Positions 59,622 to 64,000 of a stretch of 64,000 bases of DNA are shown here, piece after piece. Origin of the DNA: Anaerolineae bacterium (GTDB lineage Bacteria; Chloroflexota; Anaerolineae; Aggregatilineales; Aggregatilineaceae). The stretch covers positions 165,923 through 229,922 of the forward strand of contig JAHDWP010000002.1 in NCBI GenBank assembly GCA_023382715.1, written 5' to 3'. The first letter of the stretch is position 1. The number at the start of each line of letters is the position of its first letter. The translations under genes were made by a program, and so were the position numbers. The notes under the pieces are model-generated. The model did not search any database. It saw nothing but the letters and a program-made list of their open reading frames with translations, and had not been told where the DNA came from.

Positions 59622-62174
59622 CTACGGGAAGCGTTTGAAGTGGTAGAGCCGGTTGCCAGCCAGCAGGTACATGTTGTTGCGGGCCACAGAGTCCGCGTAG
59701 AAACCGCGCGCATCCTGGAAAGCATCGTGCGCGCCGCGCGGGCGGTAGCCCTGGTTGAACGTCCCGGCCCACGAGGTTTCGTAGACGGTTTCGTTCACCC
59801 CGTCCACGATGTACAGGCTGCGCGAGGCCGGGTCGTTATCCACGAACAGCGCCGTGCCGCTGGCCATCGCACCGGGAGGGGCCTGGCGGAATTCGAACGG
59901 CTCTTCTTCGACGATGCCCTGCACGTTGCGCCGATAACGCCGCATCGTCCCATCGGCGAAGAGGATGTACACGGCCCCGTCGTCGCTGATCCCGAAGTCC
60001 ACCGCGCCGGCCAGGTTCGGAAGCTGGTCGCCGTTGAAGTACTCTTCGGGCGCGTTGGGATAGCTCTCGGCTCCGGCGGGCGGGACGTAGCGCCAGACCT
60101 GGTTGGAGGGGGGATCCATCACGTACAGGTTGCTGCGATACACGGCCAGGGCGATCGGCTTCTGCCAGCGCCCCTCGGTGACCAGCGCCTGGGCGCTGGT
60201 GAAGTAGGTCGGCGAATAGGCGATGAGCAGGCCGTTGGCGTCCAGCGCGACGAGCACATTCTTGGGGCGCGTGCCGCCGTCGGCTAGCCACTCGATGTCA
60301 ATGAGAGGGCCAACGGTGTAATTGCCCGTCGCCCCGCTGATCGTCTGCCCCGTCCAGATCACCCGCTTGTCGCCGCTGTCGGTCAGGCCGTCGCCGCGCT
60401 CGTTGAGCGTGTTCTGATAGACCACGCCGTTCCTGCGATCCAGCGCATAGAGATCCACGCCGCCATGCACGATGGGCGCGACCATCTCGGCATCGCGCGG
60501 GTAGGCGCGCAGCAGCGTCAGATCGCGGCGCACCACGTCGTCGAAACAGTCGAGATAATTCTCGGCGTCGGCGCGTATGGTGAGCACGTTGGTGTCGTTG
60601 GGGCGCAGCACTTCGGCGCGCTCGGCCAGGTCGAGCACCTCCACCCACAGCGGGCGCAGCGCCGGATTTTCGCAGCTTCCCCCCGAAAGGCGCAGCGCGT
60701 CGGCGTGGGTGGTCTGGGCGCGCTCCATGTACTTCTGAAATTCGCTCTTCTCCGCGCCGAGCAGCGCCATGCCCACCGCCGCCACGACGATCACCACCGG
60801 GATCATCACCGCCAGCCCGATGGCGATGTTGGTCGGGATGGTCGAGCGGCGGCCCTCTTCCGGCTCCGGCACCAGTCGGTTGAGCGCCCCCGACAGGAAG
60901 TTGACCACGGCGAGCGCGGCGACCAGCACTGCGCGCAGCCCCTGGCGTCCGCGCTGAGCGACGGCTTCGCGCGCGTGGTCGAGAGGGGTGGGGCCGGTGG
61001 GCACCGGGGGCGCTGAGGGCGGCGACGAGCCGCCCGATTCCGGCCCGCTGGTGAAGCGCCCGGCCACGCCCCCCAGGGCGGCGCGCAGTCGCGCTGCGAC
61101 CGGCGGGCGTGTGGCGGCGTCTGGAGTCTCTGCGAGAGCGGGCGTAGGCGGCGGCGCAGCGCTGGCCGGGATCGCTGGAGTGGCCAGGGCTTCGGCTTTC
61201 CGGCTGAGCGGGATGTCCTGCGGCAGCGGCAGCGGCGCAGTCTCGACGGGCGCGGGTATCTCTGCGGCGAGAGCCAGCATCTCCGCGGGGAGCGCCTCGG
61301 CAAATGGCGATTCGGTGGGGGTTGATGCGGGTTCCGGCTCTGCGCCGGCCTCGCCTGGCGCGATTTCCCCCTGCGCTGGCGCTGATTCGCGCAGCACAAC
61401 CTGGCCCCAGTCCGGCTCGGAGCCGCTGACCGGGCCGACCGCCGGCTGGGGCCTGCGCGGCTCGCGCAGGCTGTGTTGGAGCGCGTAACGCCCGGCATCT
61501 GGCGCGCCGGGCGGGGCGAAAGCGACGGCGCTGACGGCCAGGTGCTTGCTGCTGAGAGTCTTCAGCCGCTCCAGGACCTCGCTCAGCGTGCCCTCGCGCA
61601 GCACAATATCGAAAGTGGTGGTCGGGGCGTGTTGCAGGCTTTCGTCGCAGAGCAGCAGCAGGTCGCCGGGCGCAATAGCCAGGCGCGCAAGCTGGATGTC
61701 CGGCGGATCGCCGCTGCCCAGCGGCGGCAGGTTGATCGCCAGCGGATCGCGGCGCTCTTCTGGGAAGAATGTCAGACCACCCGCCCCACGCCAGACCATG
61801 AACGCGCGCCCGCCGCGCGCCACGTACAGATCGCCCCCGTGCAGGGCCAGCGCCAGCGCGTTGACCGGCTCTCCGGCGGGATCGTCGAGGATGTGGCGGT
61901 TGACGGCGGCCAGCGCCTCGCGCAGCCCGCCGGTGATGCCGCCGCTGCTGCCGAAGTAAGTGTCCGCGCCAAGCTGAGCCAGGGTCTCGAAGTAGGGCGC
62001 GGGCGCGTTCGTGTCGCCGTGCGGCGTGATCAGAATGGCGAAGGCGTGCCCTTCGCGCGCGCGAGGGGCGCGACGTGGCGCAAGCTCGGCCAGCGCGCCC
62101 GGCGGCGGCACGCGCACCGCCCGTCCCCCCACCACCAGCACATGCCCGACCAGTACCTGTGCATCCTCTGGCAT
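59622..62174 (-). CDS. PP2C-like domain + transmembrane helix + extracytoplasmic beta-propeller
   Basis: An 850-residue fusion. Residues about 1-240 resemble a PP2C phosphatase (FGSSGGITGGLREALAAVN, ALALHGGDLYVARGGRAFMV, LAIAPGDLLLLCDESLQ), but the metal aspartates are missing: the usual GDSR reads GGRA and SDG reads CDE. A Pro/Ala-rich linker leads to one helix near 455-475 (IAIGLAVMIPVVIVVAAVGM type) and a propeller-like exterior (about 520-850). It may sense an outside signal and bind a phosphoprotein or kinase inside. Start is the ATG ending at 62174 (GGGGTG six bases upstream); a -10 TACAAT is at 62229-62224. Confidence 0.75.
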   Translation of the reverse strand: MPEDAQVLVGHVLVVGGRAVRVPPPGALAELAPRRAPRAREGHAFAILITPHGDTNAPAPYFETLAQLGADTYFGSSGGITGGLREALAAVNRHILDDPAGEPVNALALALHGGDLYVARGGRAFMVWRGAGGLTFFPEERRDPLAINLPPLGSGDPPDIQLARLAIAPGDLLLLCDESLQHAPTTTFDIVLREGTLSEVLERLKTLSSKHLAVSAVAFAPPGAPDAGRYALQHSLREPRRPQPAVGPVSGSEPDWGQVVLRESAPAQGEIAPGEAGAEPEPASTPTESPFAEALPAEMLALAAEIPAPVETAPLPLPQDIPLSRKAEALATPAIPASAAPPPTPALAETPDAATRPPVAARLRAALGGVAGRFTSGPESGGSSPPSAPPVPTGPTPLDHAREAVAQRGRQGLRAVLVAALAVVNFLSGALNRLVPEPEEGRRSTIPTNIAIGLAVMIPVVIVVAAVGMALLGAEKSEFQKYMERAQTTHADALRLSGGSCENPALRPLWVEVLDLAERAEVLRPNDTNVLTIRADAENYLDCFDDVVRRDLTLLRAYPRDAEMVAPIVHGGVDLYALDRRNGVVYQNTLNERGDGLTDSGDKRVIWTGQTISGATGNYTVGPLIDIEWLADGGTRPKNVLVALDANGLLIAYSPTYFTSAQALVTEGRWQKPIALAVYRSNLYVMDPPSNQVWRYVPPAGAESYPNAPEEYFNGDQLPNLAGAVDFGISDDGAVYILFADGTMRRYRRNVQGIVEEEPFEFRQAPPGAMASGTALFVDNDPASRSLYIVDGVNETVYETSWAGTFNQGYRPRGAHDAFQDARGFYADSVARNNMYLLAGNRLYHFKRFP

Positions 62175-62276
62175 GACCATCACCCCGTTCGCTGCCCACC
62201 GTGCCATGAAGAGCCGTGCCCTGATTGTACCCCAAGTCGAGGATTCGAACGCAGAGGAGGGGCGGGAGGGGTGCGT

Positions 62277-62402
62277 GCAAAGGTTGTCAGCGACTCGCCG
62301 GGTGCAGGACAGTGACCTCACCCCCAGCCGCGCTGCGCCGAGCGGGGGTGAGGTAAGCCAGGGCGCAGCAGAGCAGCGCCCCTACCGCCTGACAGATTTT
62401 GC
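62277..62402 (+). repeat. Composite repeat GCAAAGGTTG...GACAGATTTTGC, long form
   Basis: Same ends and middle as 38488-38568, with a hairpin CCTCACCCCC...GGGGGTGAGG (62316-62353) inserted in the left half. Flanks the start side of the PP2C-like gene. Confidence 0.75.
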
Positions 62403-62479
62403 GCGCACCCGCGCGGGAGGTAGTGTGCCGAATTCGGTTGAAAGGGCGCGGGTACTGGCTACTGTGTGCCTTCCCCCGT

Positions 62480-62600
62480 TCCCGGCCCTTCCCCCTCAAA
62501 AGGGAAGGGGGAAAAGCGGCGAGCCTGCTCCCCTTCCCTCCGCGCAGCGTGGGGGAAAGGGCTGGGGGATGGGGGGCGAAAAGTTCATAACACGCTCTAG
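62480..62600. repeat. GC-rich hairpins ending in AGTTCATAACACGCTCTAG
   Basis: CCCTTCCCCCT...AGGGAAGGGG and a second CCCCTTCCCTCC...GGGGGAAAGGG hairpin end in AGTTCATAACACGCTCTAG (62582-62600), the same terminus as the 181-bp element at 34813-34993. The last CTA, on the minus strand TAG, is the stop codon of the URO-D gene. No matching left end is visible. Together with the composite repeat it fills the 422-bp gap. Confidence 0.7.
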
Positions 62601-63670
62601 AAGCGGCTGGGGTAGTCGGCTCCCCAGATGTCAGCGGCTTGGAAGAACGTGGTCACGTTCTCCCAGCGACACTCAGGCTCCAAGTCATAGGCGGGGCTGA
62701 GGATCAGCCCGCCGCCGGCCCCCACAGTCATGATCCGCTCGAAGACTTCGCGCCGGATGTCTTCCGGCGTGCCCCAGGCCCAGCGCTGCGGCGTGCCGAC
62801 CGTCCCCCAGAAGGCGAGCCGGTCGCCGTATTCGCGCTTGAGCCTGGCGGGGTCCATCACGTCCGGCTGCACGGGGTTGAGCACATCCACGCCGATCTCG
62901 ATCAGGTCGGGGATGATCGGCTCGATGTTGCCGTCGCTGTGCCAGAAAATGAACAGATCGGGGTTGATGGCGCGACAGGCGGCGATGATCGCGCGCACGC
63001 ACGGCTTGAAGGTGCGCCGCCACGCTTCCGGGCTGATCAACATGCGAGTCGGCTCGGCCACGTCGTCGTCGAGGGCCAGGATGTCAACACCGGCCCTGGT
63101 CAGAGCCACCGAGAGGGTGACGTGCATCGCGGTAAGCTGCTCCAGCAGGTAGTCCACCAGCGGCGGGTTCTCGACCAGATCGATCATGAACTGCTCGAAG
63201 CCGCGCAGCCGCCAGGCCGTCTCGAATAGCTCCCCGCCGAGATGAGGCGGCGAGGCCATCACCGCGTAGCCCTGCTGTTGGTGATGCTCAACGGCGCGGC
63301 GCAGGCCGTCGGAGTCGAACCGCTGCATGAAGTCCGGCAGCGGTGCGGCGGCGATCTGGGCGATGGTCTCCGCGCCGCCGAGCGGCGCATCGCGCGCGAC
63401 TTCCGGGTGATAGCCCCAGTCGTGGTAGGTTTTCAGGATGGGCCGCGAGCCGACGTAGACATCGTCCGGCAGGGACTTCAGATAGCTGAGGAAGCTGGCC
63501 TGCTGGCTCGGCGGGTCGGCGGTGACGAAGCGAATCTCACAGTCGAACATCTCGCCCGCATCGCGATCCGGATACTGGGGAAACGACCAGGGATAGAAAT
63601 TGACCATCCTCGGCAGGCGGTCGGGCGGCTGGTGGCGCAGTACGGCCTGTACACGCTCGCGCGGTCTCAT
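62597..63670 (-). CDS. Uroporphyrinogen decarboxylase (URO-D) family protein
   Basis: A 357-residue TIM-barrel protein of the URO-D/methyltransferase superfamily. It opens MRPRERVQAVLRHQPPDRLP as usual for the group. FIFWHSDGNIEPIIPDLIEI and VDVLNPVQPDVMDPARLK mark the active-site face; the His and the acidic residues could bind zinc, as in cobamide-dependent methyltransferases (MtaA/MtbA). True HemE is unlikely because its N-terminal RxR signature for porphyrin acetates is not evident. The substrate may be a methylated compound or sugar derivative. The C-terminal SRF is followed by a TAG that belongs to the repeat end. Confidence 0.85.
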   Translation of the reverse strand: MRPRERVQAVLRHQPPDRLPRMVNFYPWSFPQYPDRDAGEMFDCEIRFVTADPPSQQASFLSYLKSLPDDVYVGSRPILKTYHDWGYHPEVARDAPLGGAETIAQIAAAPLPDFMQRFDSDGLRRAVEHHQQQGYAVMASPPHLGGELFETAWRLRGFEQFMIDLVENPPLVDYLLEQLTAMHVTLSVALTRAGVDILALDDDVAEPTRMLISPEAWRRTFKPCVRAIIAACRAINPDLFIFWHSDGNIEPIIPDLIEIGVDVLNPVQPDVMDPARLKREYGDRLAFWGTVGTPQRWAWGTPEDIRREVFERIMTVGAGGGLILSPAYDLEPECRWENVTTFFQAADIWGADYPSRF

Positions 63671-63778
63671 GGATACCCCCGATCAGGGCGCTGCGCGGCC
63701 CCTCTGTAGTCGGTTGTCGGTGAGGATAGTATAGACCGGGGTTGCGGAGAGGGATACCTGGGGGCGTTGCGCAGAAAG

Positions 63779-63985
63779 AGACTTCCGAAGTTTTGGAAAC
63801 TTCGGAAGTCTGGCCTCGGTGCGTCTGCGCCTCACCCCCTAAATCCCCCTCTCCAGCCGAGCTAGAGAGGGGGACTTGACTCGCTGGCGCGGCACTTTCC
63901 CCCTCTCGGGCTTTGCCGGGGAGGGGGCCAGGGGGAGGGGCGTTAAGCAGAGAGACTTCCGAAGTTTTGGAAACTTCGGAAGTCT
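63779..63985. repeat. Two identical CTTCGGAAG-type REP hairpins as direct repeats
   Basis: 33-bp units at 63779-63811 and 63953-63985 are identical: AGACTTCCGAAG, loop TTTTGGAAA region, CTTCGGAAGTCT. Both are followed by TGGCCTCGGTGCG. Between them lie CCTCACCCCCT and CCCCCTCTCC hairpins. The 330-bp segment 63671-64000 has no gene; the second copy runs to the window edge. Confidence 0.85.
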
Positions 63986-64000
63986 GGCCTCGGTGCGCCT

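Noticed and set aside
62235-62252. TTCGAATCC motif like a tRNA T-arm on the minus strand
   Set aside because: No acceptor, D or anticodon arm can be folded around it; it lies in the promoter region of the PP2C-like gene.

Overview
The window is high-GC bacterial DNA with about 55 densely packed protein genes and no rRNA, tRNA or CRISPR array that I can recognise. The gene content points to a monoderm member of the Chloroflexota, probably class Anaerolineae. The evidence is a T-box leader in front of thrS, mevalonate kinase next to a polyprenyl-phosphate phosphoribosyltransferase-like UbiA protein, a DhnA/FbaB-type class I aldolase, a HAS-barrel/HerA pair, many secreted proteins with Thr/Pro-rich linkers, and intergenic spaces filled with GC-rich hairpin repeats. 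The taxonomic call is inference; no marker gene was compared.

Layout. 1-2.7 kb: ribose locus on the minus strand (rbsR-rbsD-rbsC-rbsB, running off the left edge) with a clear promoter and a perfect palindromic operator. 2.9-7.7 kb: a GT4 glycosyltransferase, a GxxExxY PD-(D/E)XK protein inside a possible mobile unit, then a HAS-barrel protein, a HerA-like ATPase and a new-looking tryptophan-repeat protein. 7.9-17.8 kb: transporter, secreted CAP-domain protein, flippase-like membrane protein, dual-specificity phosphatase, class I glutamine amidotransferase-like hydrolase, secreted PPC-repeat protein and surface or membrane proteins. 17.9-21.7 kb: three M42 aminopeptidases and a pRiA4b ORF-3 protein in one operon. 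21.7-24.6 kb: thrS behind a T-box whose specifier reads ACC (Thr), with a 115-residue protein and a Thr-rich mini-ORF in between. 24.7-33.8 kb: PlsC acyltransferase, a PrsW protease fused to a cyclic-nucleotide-binding domain, a lipoprotein-like binding protein with SH3 and CARDB domains, a membrane-anchored EEP-fold protein and a GNAT. 33.9-48 kb: housekeeping genes (rnc, tlyA, uvrC, purC) mixed with an isoprenoid pair (ubiA-like, mvk), FHA, radical SAM, aldo/keto reductase and ACT proteins. 48.3-64 kb: class I aldolase with a degenerate SDR, small basic protein, secreted propeller and glycosidase, Hsp20, MFS, hydrolases, a PP2C-like/propeller fusion and a URO-D family protein.

The most unusual layer is the repeats. 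At least five families of short palindromic or inverted-repeat elements recur between genes. One family (arms built from CTCTGCG units) occurs as three empty copies and one copy that encloses the GxxExxY nuclease-like gene, which suggests a nuclease/REP-like pair. Another family ends in CTAG, and in two separate places its end forms the stop codon of the adjacent gene. Several proteins also look like pseudoenzymes (an SDR without YxxxK, a PP2C-like domain without metal aspartates, an EEP protein with an altered GDFN motif).
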